DNA of 64,000 nucleotides, taken from assembly GCA_947632615.1 (NCBI GenBank), contig CANRPW010000010.1, positions 1 to 64,000 of the forward strand, given 5' to 3'. The position numbers were made by a program, and so were the translations under genes. The stretch comes from an uncultured Clostridia bacterium. Lineage in GTDB: Bacteria; Bacillota; Clostridia; Lachnospirales; CAG-274. The notes under the pieces were generated by a model that saw nothing but the letters and a program-made list of their open reading frames with translations, was not told where the DNA came from and ran no database searches. This document shows, in pieces, positions 37,896 to 46,800 of the stretch. How positions within the stretch are numbered: position 1 is the stretch's first letter; every line of letters starts with the position of its first letter.

Positions 37896-38036
37896 ATGAA
37901 TTTGGCAACTATAATAGTACTTGGCATTCTCATTCTTATAGTAGCATTTATAATAAGAAGCCTTATAATAAAACACAAAAACGGGGGTTGCTGCGGTTGT
38001 TCCTGCTGCAGCTCAGACTGCCCTCATAAAAAATAA
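37896..38036 (+). CDS. FeoB-associated Cys-rich membrane protein
   Basis: A 46-residue protein: one membrane helix (residues 3-25) followed by a short basic stretch and a cysteine cluster (GCCGCSCCSSDCPHK), six cysteines. This matches the small FeoB-associated Cys-rich family that closes many clostridial feo operons. It is preceded by AAGGAGGG and lies 11 bases after feoB. The cysteines may hand over or sense iron; this is not proven. Confidence 0.88.
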   Translation: MNLATIIVLGILILIVAFIIRSLIIKHKNGGCCGCSCCSSDCPHKK

Positions 38037-38040
38037 CAAA

Positions 38041-38084
38041 AAAACAGGCATCTTACCCCATATGGAGTAGGATGCCATTTTTTT
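38041..38084. terminator. Bidirectional terminator between feo and the lyase gene
   Basis: GGCATCTTAC (38047-38056) pairs with GTAGGATGCC (38067-38076) apart from one wobble, with an A-run on the left and seven T on the right. It can serve both the feo operon and the convergent lyase gene. Confidence 0.85.
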
Positions 38085-38085
38085 A

Positions 38086-39534
38086 TTATTGATCTTCGCC
38101 AAAATCTGCCTTATATGCTGCTGCGAGCTTTTCGGGCCAATCGGAGGTTGCTTCAAGAATACCTGTGAAGAAACGGAGCGTCTTTGGCTCGTGTACAAAA
38201 CGAAGTCCGCCAACAAGCTCTCTGTGGTCGTAAAGCCACTTAACTCTGTCGATAACATATTCTGTCTGAGAAAGTGTGAATACACGGCGAGGCAGAGCCA
38301 TACGAACAAGCTCCATAGAAGCAAATCTTTCGCTGCCGTCGGCGTTACGCTCTTCTGAGAGAGTACCTCTTTCCATACCTCTTATACCGCCGCATATATA
38401 AAGTGCGCAAACAAGAGCGCCTGCCGGGTACTGATCCTGAGGGATGTGGCTTACAAACTGCATAGCATCAAGGTGAGCACCAAGTCCGCCGCCGGGTGTG
38501 ATAACGGGCACGCCGTATTCGTCAAGCTTTCTTACGCAGTAATCTATAAACTGAGGTCCCTGAGAGATAACGTCCATTTCCATGCTTTCGTCAAAGCCCA
38601 CTGTAAGAGCTTCCATCTCTCTTACTGACATACCGCCGTAAGTCAAGAAACCTTCAAACATAGGAATAAGGTCTTCCATAGCGTGGTAGAGCGACTCTTC
38701 TCTTACCAATATTCCGCCGCCTCTTGCAAAGCCGAATTTACGTCCCGAGAAATATATAATGTCATAAAGGTCAGCTATCATACGTGTTATTTCACGTATA
38801 GACTTGTCCTTCATGCCTTCCTCACGCATCTTTATGAAATAGAGGTTGTCCTGAAGAAGAGAAGCATCAAGCACTGTTGGTATGCCATAGCTCTTTGCAA
38901 GCTCTGTTACTGCCTTCATATTTGCATAAGATATAGGCTGACCGCCGATGAGGTTTGTGCCTGCTTCTATACGAATAAATGGTACGTTTTCGGGTGTTTC
39001 CTTTTCTATACATGCCTTAACGGCATCAAGGTCTATATCTCCCTTGAAAGGAAGGTTGCTCTTTGATATCAGACCCTCTTCCTTAACAAGCTCTTCAACA
39101 CGTCCGCCAAGTCTTGTAATGTGAGCCTTAGCTGTTGTGAAGTGGTAGTTCATGATAACGCAGTTGTCGGGCTTTACATAAAAGCTGGCAAGAATGTTCT
39201 CGCAGGCACGTCCCTGGTGTGCGGGAAGGAAATACTTTATGCCAAAAATTTCTTCAAGCTTATCTCTCATACGATAGAAGGTTTCGCTTCCTGCATAAGC
39301 GTCGTCGGGCTTCATCATTCCCGCAAGCATTTCATCGCTCATGGCATTAACGCCCGAGTCCGTAAGCATATCCATAAAGATATCGCCGTTGTGCAGCTGG
39401 AAGGTATTAAAACCGGCTTCCTTCATTTTTTTAAGTCTTTCATCAACAGGCAAAAGCTTAAGCTGTTGTACGATCTTCACCTTGTGCATTTCAAGGGGTA
39501 TGGGTTCGTGTTTATAAAATTTGATTTCAGGCAT
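38086..39534 (-). CDS. Tyrosine phenol-lyase/tryptophanase-like PLP lyase
   Basis: A 482-residue beta-eliminating lyase of fold type I PLP enzymes. It aligns throughout with tyrosine phenol-lyase and tryptophanase: LPAHQGRACENIL, LPFKGDIDLDAVKA, NLIGGQPISYANM, the PLP lysine in FSGRKFGFARGGG (Lys 266), MERG and ALPRRVFT near the C terminus. MERG is TPL-like (tryptophanases have VEIG). But the SGKK motif is SGRK, and the DATR segment whose Arg contacts PLP in TPL is DASL. So the substrate may be neither tyrosine nor tryptophan. It is a single gene with its own promoter; GAGGAGG precedes the ATG. Confidence 0.85.
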   Translation of the reverse strand: MPEIKFYKHEPIPLEMHKVKIVQQLKLLPVDERLKKMKEAGFNTFQLHNGDIFMDMLTDSGVNAMSDEMLAGMMKPDDAYAGSETFYRMRDKLEEIFGIKYFLPAHQGRACENILASFYVKPDNCVIMNYHFTTAKAHITRLGGRVEELVKEEGLISKSNLPFKGDIDLDAVKACIEKETPENVPFIRIEAGTNLIGGQPISYANMKAVTELAKSYGIPTVLDASLLQDNLYFIKMREEGMKDKSIREITRMIADLYDIIYFSGRKFGFARGGGILVREESLYHAMEDLIPMFEGFLTYGGMSVREMEALTVGFDESMEMDVISQGPQFIDYCVRKLDEYGVPVITPGGGLGAHLDAMQFVSHIPQDQYPAGALVCALYICGGIRGMERGTLSEERNADGSERFASMELVRMALPRRVFTLSQTEYVIDRVKWLYDHRELVGGLRFVHEPKTLRFFTGILEATSDWPEKLAAAYKADFGEDQ

Positions 39535-39573
39535 TACAAAAACCTCCTCATTACCTGATTTTAATGATTTATT

Positions 39574-39599
39574 GCTTTAACGCTTTGAACGGTTAAAGC
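39574..39599. promoter_or_regulatory. 26-bp inverted repeat in the lyase leader
   Basis: GCTTTAAC (39574-39581) and GTTAAAGC (39592-39599) are perfect reverse complements around a 10-base centre. It lies between the lyase promoter and its start codon, where an operator or leader hairpin would sit. Confidence 0.5.
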
Positions 39600-39611
39600 T
39601 CCAACAGAATA

Positions 39612-39640
39612 ATTATATATGAAATCTGTTTATATTTCAA
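39612..39640 (-). promoter_or_regulatory. Promoter of the PLP lyase gene
   Basis: Minus-strand TTGAAA (39635-39640) and TATAAT (39612-39617) are 17 bases apart, about 80 bases upstream of the start codon. Confidence 0.65.
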
Positions 39641-39684
39641 CTGTAATTTTCAAAATAATATATATTTTTAGATTAAAAAAATAT

Positions 39685-39712
39685 TTGAAACTGTAAAAAA
39701 ATGTTATATAAT
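39685..39712 (+). promoter_or_regulatory. Promoter of the MATE transporter gene
   Basis: TTGAAA (39685-39690) and TATAAT (39707-39712) are 16 bases apart, 47 bases before the ATG, divergent from the lyase promoter. Confidence 0.55.
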
Positions 39713-39758
39713 AATATTTGATCTCTAATAATAGCATATCGTATGGGAGAGATGAATT

Positions 39759-41090
39759 ATGAATAAGGACTTAACTGTGGGAAACCCCTCCAAAATGCTT
39801 TGGCTTTTTTGTATGCCTCTTTTTGCAAGTGCGGTTTTTCAACAGCTTTACAATATAGCCGACAGCTTTGTGGCAGGGCGCTTTATAGGTGAGGCTGCTC
39901 TGGCGGCGGTTGGCAACAGCTATGAGATAACCCTTATATTTATAGCCTTTGCCTTTGGGTGTAATGTGGGCTGTTCTGTAGTCACATCGAGGCTTTTTGG
40001 GGCAAAAAAATATGAGGATATGAAAACAGGCGTGTCCACCACCTTTATTTTTGGGGGTGTGCTCTGTCTTTTGCTTATGGCAGGGGGCTTTATTTTCGGC
40101 GGCATGCTTCTGCACCTTATCAATACTCCCGAAAATGTATTTGCCGACTCACTTCTCTACCTCAACATATACATATTGGGGCTGCCCTTTATGTTCTGTT
40201 ATAATATAGCTACAGGTGTGTTTTCGGCGCTGGGCGACTCAAAAACGCCCTTTATATTCCTTATGTGTTCGTCGGTTTCCAACATAGCCGTCGACATAAT
40301 TTTTGTAGTATACATAAGTCAGAGCGTAGCAAGCGTGGCATGGGCGACCTTTATCTGTCAGGGCATAAGCTGTATTCTTGCTGCAGCGGTAGTCTTCAGA
40401 CGGCTTAAGGGCATTGAGGCTGCCCATTCAAAAATATTCTCTTGGAACATTCTCGGCAAAACCTTAGAAATCGCCATACCCAGCATATTGCAGCAGAGCT
40501 TCATCTCCGTAGGCAACATTATTATACAGGGGGTTATCAATTCCTTCGGTTCTTCGGTTATGGCAGGCTATTCGGCTTCCGTTAAGCTCAACAACCTTGT
40601 AATTACCTCTCTCACCACCGTAGGCAACGGCATTTCCAACTTCACCGCCCAAAATGTAGGGGCAAATAAATTAAACCGCATTAAAGCGGGATTTTGGGCA
40701 GGGTTAAAAATGGTATGGACTCTTTGCATACCCTTAAGCTTACTATACTTTTTCGGCGGAAGATATCTTATAAATATATTCCTTAAGGATAACACAGGTA
40801 TGGCAATGACATCGGGGCTTCAGATGCTCCATATAATAACGCCCTTTTATGTGGTTGTGTCGGCAAAGCTTGCCACAGACGGCGTGCTTCGGGGTATGAG
40901 CAAAATGGGTATGTTTATGATAGCCACATTTTCAGACCTCGTGCTGAGGGTGGTTTTGGCAAAGGCACTTTCTGCAAGTATGGGAACTATAGGTATATGG
41001 TCGGCATGGCCCATAGGCTGGTCGGTAGGGCTTGCCCTTTCGTTTATATTCTATTTAAAGGTGGTATATCATAGAAACAAAAAACCCTGA
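39759..41090 (+). CDS. MATE-family efflux transporter
   Basis: A 443-residue membrane protein with about 12 helices in two halves. It matches the MATE family (LFASAVFQQLYNIADSFVAGRFIGEAALAAVGNS at the N terminus and the corresponding IPSILQQSFISVGNIIIQG after the middle). MATE pumps use sodium or protons to export cationic drugs or metabolites; the substrate cannot be read from sequence. GGGAGAG lies before the ATG. It shares the intergenic region with the lyase gene, which may or may not be meaningful. Confidence 0.93.
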   Translation: MNKDLTVGNPSKMLWLFCMPLFASAVFQQLYNIADSFVAGRFIGEAALAAVGNSYEITLIFIAFAFGCNVGCSVVTSRLFGAKKYEDMKTGVSTTFIFGGVLCLLLMAGGFIFGGMLLHLINTPENVFADSLLYLNIYILGLPFMFCYNIATGVFSALGDSKTPFIFLMCSSVSNIAVDIIFVVYISQSVASVAWATFICQGISCILAAAVVFRRLKGIEAAHSKIFSWNILGKTLEIAIPSILQQSFISVGNIIIQGVINSFGSSVMAGYSASVKLNNLVITSLTTVGNGISNFTAQNVGANKLNRIKAGFWAGLKMVWTLCIPLSLLYFFGGRYLINIFLKDNTGMAMTSGLQMLHIITPFYVVVSAKLATDGVLRGMSKMGMFMIATFSDLVLRVVLAKALSASMGTIGIWSAWPIGWSVGLALSFIFYLKVVYHRNKKP

Positions 41091-41132
41091 AACCGTAGAC
41101 ATCAAAAAAACTTAAAATAACGTGATTTGTGC

Positions 41133-41160
41133 TTGACAAACAGGTTTAAAATGTTATAAT
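41133..41160 (+). promoter_or_regulatory. thrS promoter
   Basis: TTGACA (41133-41138) and TATAAT (41155-41160) are 16 bases apart, immediately upstream of the T-box leader. Confidence 0.8.
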
Positions 41161-41167
41161 TGAATAA

Positions 41168-41381
41168 AGTAAAATCTATGATAAGGATATGTTCCGACCT
41201 TACGAAAACACCAGAGAAGGGCGCAAACCGGTGGAAGCGCCTGTTTTACGAACTTCGGAATACCACCTTTGAGTGACACCAATACCGTCCGCCTTGTCAC
41301 CGTTAAATGACAACATCCCTATAAAGGGTGGATAGCGAATTATTTTTCGTCCCATAGGCTTATCTTATGGGGCGTTTTTTT
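41168..41381 (+). promoter_or_regulatory. T-box leader of thrS
   Basis: A 214-base leader. Stem I starts near 41170 and includes a CCAGAGAAG motif (41211-41219) and the probable specifier ACC (41262-41264, a threonine codon) followed by A. The T-box itself is AAAGGGTGGATAGCGA (41323-41338), a variant of the usual AGGGTGGnACCGCG that still keeps TGG for pairing with the tRNA 3' end. A terminator hairpin with T-run follows (41348-41381). Uncharged tRNA-Thr should favour the antiterminator and thrS expression. Confidence 0.9.
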
Positions 41382-41398
41382 AACAGGAGGAATTTAAA

Positions 41399-43330
41399 AT
41401 GATCAAAGTTACGCTTAAAGACGGAAGCATAAGAGAGTATGAAAAGGGTACTACTCTTTTAGACGTTTGCAAGAGCATTTCAGAAGGCCTTGCAAGAAAT
41501 CTCTGCTGCTGTAAGGTAGATGGAGATGTAAAAGACTTAAGAGAAGGTCTACAAGCCGACTGCGCTGTTGAATTTTGCACCTTCGACTCGGACGAGGGCA
41601 AAAGAGCCTTCAGGCACACAGCCTCTCACATTATGGCGCAGGCAGTTAAAAGACTCTTCCCCGAAACAAAGCTTGCCATCGGCCCTTCAATAGCAGACGG
41701 CTTTTACTACGACTTCGACAGAGAAACCCCCTTCACAGACGAAGACCTCGCTAAAATCGAAGCCGAAATGAAGAAAATAGCTAAAGAAAACCTCACACTT
41801 GAAAAGTTTGAGCTTCCTCGCGGCGAAGCCATTAAATTTATGGAAGAAAAAAATGAGCCTTACAAGGTAGAGCTTATAAACGACCTCCCCGAAGATGCAA
41901 TTATATCCTTCTATAAGCAGGGCGACTTCACAGACCTCTGCGCAGGTCCTCACCTTGTTTCCACAAAGCCCGTTAAGGCAGTTAAGCTCACATCTGTAGC
42001 CGGCGCCTATTGGAGAGGAAACGAAAAGAACAAAATGCTCTCCCGAATATATGGCACAGCCTTCACAAAGGCAGCCGACCTTGAAGAGCATCTCCGCCTT
42101 ATAGAAGAGGCTAAAAAGCGCGACCACCGAAAGCTCGGTAAACAGCTCGGTCTTTTTGCCCTTCTTGAAGAAGGTCCCGGCTTCCCATTCTTCCTCCCTA
42201 AAGGAATGGTCGTTAAAAACACTCTTATCGACTACTGGAGAGAGATACACAAAAAAGCAGGCTATGTAGAAATTCAGACTCCTATGATGCTCAACCGCCA
42301 ACTTTGGGAAAGAAGCGGTCATTGGGCACACTACAAGGCAAATATGTACACAACGACAATCGACGACACAGAATTTGCCGTTAAACCTATGAACTGCCCC
42401 GGCGGTATGTTAGTATATATGCAAGAGCCTCACTCATACAGAGATCTCCCCTTAAGAGCAGGCGAGCTTGGGCTTGTTCACCGTCACGAAAAGAGCGGTC
42501 AGCTTCACGGTCTTATGCGTGTACGCTGCTTCACACAAGATGATGCGCATATTTTTATGACAAAAGAGCAAATTAAAGACGAGATAAAGGGCGTTGTATC
42601 CCTTATCGACCAGGTTTACACACTTTTCGGCTTTGACTATCACATCGAGCTTTCCACACGTCCCGAAGACTCCATGGGCTCAGACGAAGACTGGGAGATC
42701 GCAACAAACGGTCTTAAGGGTGCTCTTGACGAGCTTGGCAGAGAATATGAGATAAACGAAGGCGACGGCGCATTCTACGGCCCTAAAATCGACTTCCACC
42801 TCACAGACTGCCTTGGCAGAACATGGCAGTGCGGAACAATTCAGCTTGACATGCAGCTTCCCGAAAGATTTAACCTTGAATACATCGACAAGGACGGAAC
42901 CAAAAAGCGCCCTGTTATGATCCATAGAGTTGTATTCGGCTCCATCGAAAGATTTATAGGCATTTTAACAGAGCATTTCGCAGGCAGCTTCCCTACATGG
43001 CTTGCCCCTGTACAGGCTAAAGTACTGCCCATCTCAGACAAATTTGCAGACTATGCAGAACAGGTAAGAAAAGCCCTTGACGATGTAGGCATAAGAGTAG
43101 AGGTAGACACCCGTGCAGAAAAGATAGGCTATAAGATAAGAGAAGCCCGCAACGAAAGAGTGCCCTACATTCTCGTATGCGGTCAGAAGGAACAGGAAAG
43201 CGGCACGGTAACGGTACGCTGCGGCGAAGACGTATTAGGCACATTCCCCCTTGATAAGTTTATTGCCGACATTACAAAAGAAGTCAAAGAAAGAGGCAAC
43301 AGGAACACTTCAGTAGTAAGTGCAGAATAA
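41399..43330 (+). CDS. thrS: Threonine-tRNA ligase
   Basis: A 643-residue class II synthetase of full length. Order: TGS domain (residues 1-62), the editing domain (about 65-225, with HTASHIMAQAVKRLFP and DLCAGPHL), the catalytic core (about 245-535, with MNCPGGMLVYM, RYxxxG-like motif 2 and GAFYGPKIDFHLTD) and the anticodon-binding domain to the end. It charges tRNA-Thr and edits Ser. GGAGG stands before ATG. Its codon usage is more C-ending than that of its neighbours, as in highly expressed genes. Confidence 0.98.
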   Translation: MIKVTLKDGSIREYEKGTTLLDVCKSISEGLARNLCCCKVDGDVKDLREGLQADCAVEFCTFDSDEGKRAFRHTASHIMAQAVKRLFPETKLAIGPSIADGFYYDFDRETPFTDEDLAKIEAEMKKIAKENLTLEKFELPRGEAIKFMEEKNEPYKVELINDLPEDAIISFYKQGDFTDLCAGPHLVSTKPVKAVKLTSVAGAYWRGNEKNKMLSRIYGTAFTKAADLEEHLRLIEEAKKRDHRKLGKQLGLFALLEEGPGFPFFLPKGMVVKNTLIDYWREIHKKAGYVEIQTPMMLNRQLWERSGHWAHYKANMYTTTIDDTEFAVKPMNCPGGMLVYMQEPHSYRDLPLRAGELGLVHRHEKSGQLHGLMRVRCFTQDDAHIFMTKEQIKDEIKGVVSLIDQVYTLFGFDYHIELSTRPEDSMGSDEDWEIATNGLKGALDELGREYEINEGDGAFYGPKIDFHLTDCLGRTWQCGTIQLDMQLPERFNLEYIDKDGTKKRPVMIHRVVFGSIERFIGILTEHFAGSFPTWLAPVQAKVLPISDKFADYAEQVRKALDDVGIRVEVDTRAEKIGYKIREARNERVPYILVCGQKEQESGTVTVRCGEDVLGTFPLDKFIADITKEVKERGNRNTSVVSAE

Positions 43331-43342
43331 GGAGGTAACAAC

Positions 43343-43708
43343 GTGGGACACACACATGACGAAAATTGCGGCTGCGGCTGCGATCACGACCATGAGGATT
43401 TTGGCAAAATGAGCCTTGTCCTTGAAGACAACAGAGAAGTCATCTGCGACGTGCTTGGCATTTTCTCCCTCTCGGAGGATGACCCCCAAGAGTACATCGC
43501 ACTTCTTCCCGAAAACGAAGAGGACGTTCTCATCTATCGCTATAAGGAAGACGAAGACGGCATAACCCTCGACAACATCGAAACTGACGACGAATATGAC
43601 GAGGTAGCTCAGTGCTTTGACGATCTTTTTCTCGAAGAACTGGAAGAAGACTTAGAAGAAATCGAAAACCTTGAAGATGCCGTAGAGCTTGACAAGCTCA
43701 CAGAATAA
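43343..43708 (+). CDS. DUF1292 protein with a His/Cys-rich N terminus
   Basis: A 121-residue very acidic protein of the DUF1292 family. The first 22 residues, GHTHDENCGCGCDHDHEDFG, form a likely metal-binding patch. The core (residues 24-75: LVLEDNREVICDVLGIFSL, EYIALLP, VLIYRYKE) is typical of DUF1292; the C-terminal 40 residues are mostly Glu, Asp and Leu. The start is GTG with GGAGGT ahead. It follows thrS by 12 bases and is likely cotranscribed. Function unknown. Confidence 0.88.
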   Translation: MGHTHDENCGCGCDHDHEDFGKMSLVLEDNREVICDVLGIFSLSEDDPQEYIALLPENEEDVLIYRYKEDEDGITLDNIETDDEYDEVAQCFDDLFLEELEEDLEEIENLEDAVELDKLTE

Positions 43709-43718
43709 AACCCCAAAA

Positions 43719-43749
43719 GGGCGGTGGTTCATTCCACCGCCCTTTTTTT
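43719..43749 (+). terminator. Intrinsic terminator of thrS-DUF1292
   Basis: GGGCGGTGG, a 6-base loop and CCACCGCCC, followed by seven T. Confidence 0.93.
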
Positions 43750-43768
43750 ATTTCACCTCATACAAGCC

Positions 43769-43799
43769 AAAAAAAGAGACCCACCGTTTGGTGGGTCTC
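43769..43799 (-). terminator. Intrinsic terminator of the SLH surface protein gene
   Basis: On the minus strand GAGACCCACC and GGTGGGTCTC pair perfectly around a 4-base loop and are followed by a T-run. It lies 42 bases after the stop of the surface protein gene. Confidence 0.93.
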
Positions 43800-43841
43800 C
43801 GTGATATTTATATGACTGTTAAGCCATTAATCTCACTTAAT

Positions 43842-46800
43842 TTAAGCTTCTGCCTCTGTAGTAGCGTCTTCTGATGCTTCTTCTGTAGTATCTTCAGCTG
43901 CTGCTTCTGTAGCATCTTCTGATACTTCTTCTGTAGCGTCTTCGCTAACTTCTTCGTCAGTTGCTTCTTCTGTAGCTTCTTCTGCTTCTGCTGCTGCCTT
44001 AGCTGCTGCTACTGCTTCTGCATAAACAGGCTGAAGGAGAACTGCTGTTTCAGCTCTTGTGATAACTGATGTTGGGTTAAGGTTGTTGTTAGAACCGTTT
44101 ACAAATCCGTTAGCAACTAAGTAAGCTGCATATGGAACTGCCCAACTTGCTACTTCATCACTGTCGTTGAAGCTGTTAAGTACGCTTGCGCTTGCACTTA
44201 TGTTGTCACCAAGATATTCATGGATCTTAGCAATAAGTACGAACATCTCCTGTCTTGTGATCTTCTGAGTAGGCTTGAATGTTCCGTCGCCATAGCCTGA
44301 AGCGATACCTGCCTGTGTAGCTGCTGCTACGCCATTTGCATAGTATGCTGAAGACTGAACGTCAGAATATCCTGCTACGCCGCTTGTCTCAAGACCAAGA
44401 AGCTTAGAAACGAGTACGCAGAAGTCGCCTCTTGTCATGCCGTTTGTAGGAGCATAGTGAGTATTGTCAACACCGTTGATGATACCGTAAGAAGCAAGTT
44501 CATTGATTGCGCTTTCAGCCCATGCTACGTTTTCAATATCAACGAAACCGGGTGTAGCAACTACCTCTGTAGGAGGATTGATTGTTCCGGGCTTTGTTGA
44601 AGGTGTTGAAGGTGTAGCACTTGGTGTATCTTCCGGCTCGTTAGGTGTAATTGTAGGTGCGTCAGATACTGCTGTTGATCCGCTGTAGCCGCTGCCGGTA
44701 CGATGTGATGAACCGCCGCCGCCACCTGAGCTTGAGCCGCCGCCTGAGCCGCTGCCGCTTGGAGCTGTTGTAGGTGCTTCAGTAGGACCGTCTGTAGGTG
44801 CTTCTGTAGGTGCATCTGTTGGAGCATCTGTAGGTGCATCTGTAGGTGCATCTGTAGGTGCATCTGTTGGTGTGTCTGAAGGTGTTTCTGTTGGAGCATC
44901 TGTAGGTGCATCTGTTGGAGCATCTGTAGGTGCATCTGTAGGTGCATCTGTTGGAGCATCTGTAGGTGCATCTGATGATGTTTCTGTAGGAGCTGCTTCA
45001 ATTGTGATTACGCCCGGTTCGGGTGTAAGTGTGATAGCTTCTGCATTTGCGCCGCCTGCTGCAACAACCATAAGTGTTACATTAACTGTACCTGCTTCTG
45101 CTGCTTTATCTACGTCAAACTCAACTGTTGCTACAGTTGTAGGTTCACCCTTCTTAATTGCTGCATTAAGAGCTGATGTAGCTGCATCTGTAAGTACGAA
45201 TGCTGCCTTAAGCTTGCCTAATGCTGCAGGTGACTTACCTGCTGCGTCTGTGCCGTAAATATCGCCGTCGCCGTTTGCAAGGTCTTCAGCTGTAAGAGCT
45301 GTTGTAATATCTACAGCCTTGCTTACTGTAAGCTGACCGTTATTTAATTCAACTACCTTAAGACCTGTAATTGTGATGCCCTTAGCTGCTGCATTTTCAA
45401 GTATGATACCTATTGTAGCATTGCTAAGATCAGCCGGTGAGTTAACGTCGATGTCAACCTTACCTGACTCGCCTGCCTTAACTGTTGCGTTGTTAGCTCT
45501 GATGCTGCCCTCAGCTACAGGAGCCTGAGTTTCAGGTTCATCTGTCTGTGTATCAGATTCTGATGGTGGTTCTGTAGGCTGTACAGCTGTTCCTTCTGCT
45601 GACCACTTAAGTGACTTAGCATGTCTTACTGAGTTAGATTTCTTCTTAACTGCCATACCGTAAAGAGGACCTGTAGGCTCTACAGTTATAGAATCGCCTT
45701 CAAGAATTGACTCGCCATTGATCTTAAGCTCAGTGATTTCACCTGTATTAGTATCAATTGTTATTGTGAATGAGTTTTCAGTACCGTCGGCATTAATAGC
45801 TGCTGTCTTTGTTCCGGCAAATGCTGTTGAGCCGCTTGTACCTACAAATGAAACTGTATTTGTCTTCTGATCAGTAATTCTGATGTAAAGTGTCTTCTTT
45901 TCGCCTATAAGTCTTATAAGCTCACCGTTACCGCCAATACCGTTAACATCGAATTTACCTGTTACAGTAACCTTGCCTGAGGGCTGTACTGTTGGAACGT
46001 TTGGATTTGCGGTATCAGTGCTTGATGTTCCGTCGAAGTAAAGAATAACGTCATTTGCAGATGCTTCTAAGCCACCGCCGGGTGCTGTTACTTCGCCTGT
46101 CTGAGGTTCAACAGGAACGTCAGATGAGCCTTCGCTTGAGCCTTCGCTTGAGCCTTCAGTTGCTTCTGCTGATGATGCCTCGCTTGAGCTGTCTTCTGCT
46201 GCTGAAGATGCTTCACTTGAGCTGTCTTCTGCTGCTGATGAGCCTTCGCTTGAGCTTTCGTCTGCTGAAGATGCTTCGCTTGAGCTTTCTTCAACTTCTT
46301 CTGCTTCAAATTTAACCTTAGGATTGGATGCATCAATATTTCTTGCTGAACCCTTAGATGTAGTAAACTTGAATACTTTTACGCCTGTAGCTGTTATAGC
46401 CTGTGATGCAGAATATACTGAACCGCCTGCTGTAACGTCAAGTTTAACATTATCGTTTGTTAATGTGAATGTGTATGATAATTCTTCACCGGCTTTAGCA
46501 AGCTGATAAGTACCGTCGCCCTGTTCAGCTATAGGAGCTACTGCTGTAGCAAGAGCTGCTAATGCTGCTGCGCTTGCAGGATTTACAAGCTTTGTTTCTG
46601 TACCGGCTTCTCCTGCTCTGAGAGCTAATGTGTTAGGACTAACTATTCTTAATGAAGCGTCATGGTCACCGTATGTGAAAGCTACAAGATTCCAAGAATT
46701 GTTCCAAGCATACGGATGAACAGTACCTGTGATTGTTACAGGCTTGCCTGCTTCAAGAGCTGCTGCGATAGCTGCCTGTGAATCAGCTGCTACATTAAGA

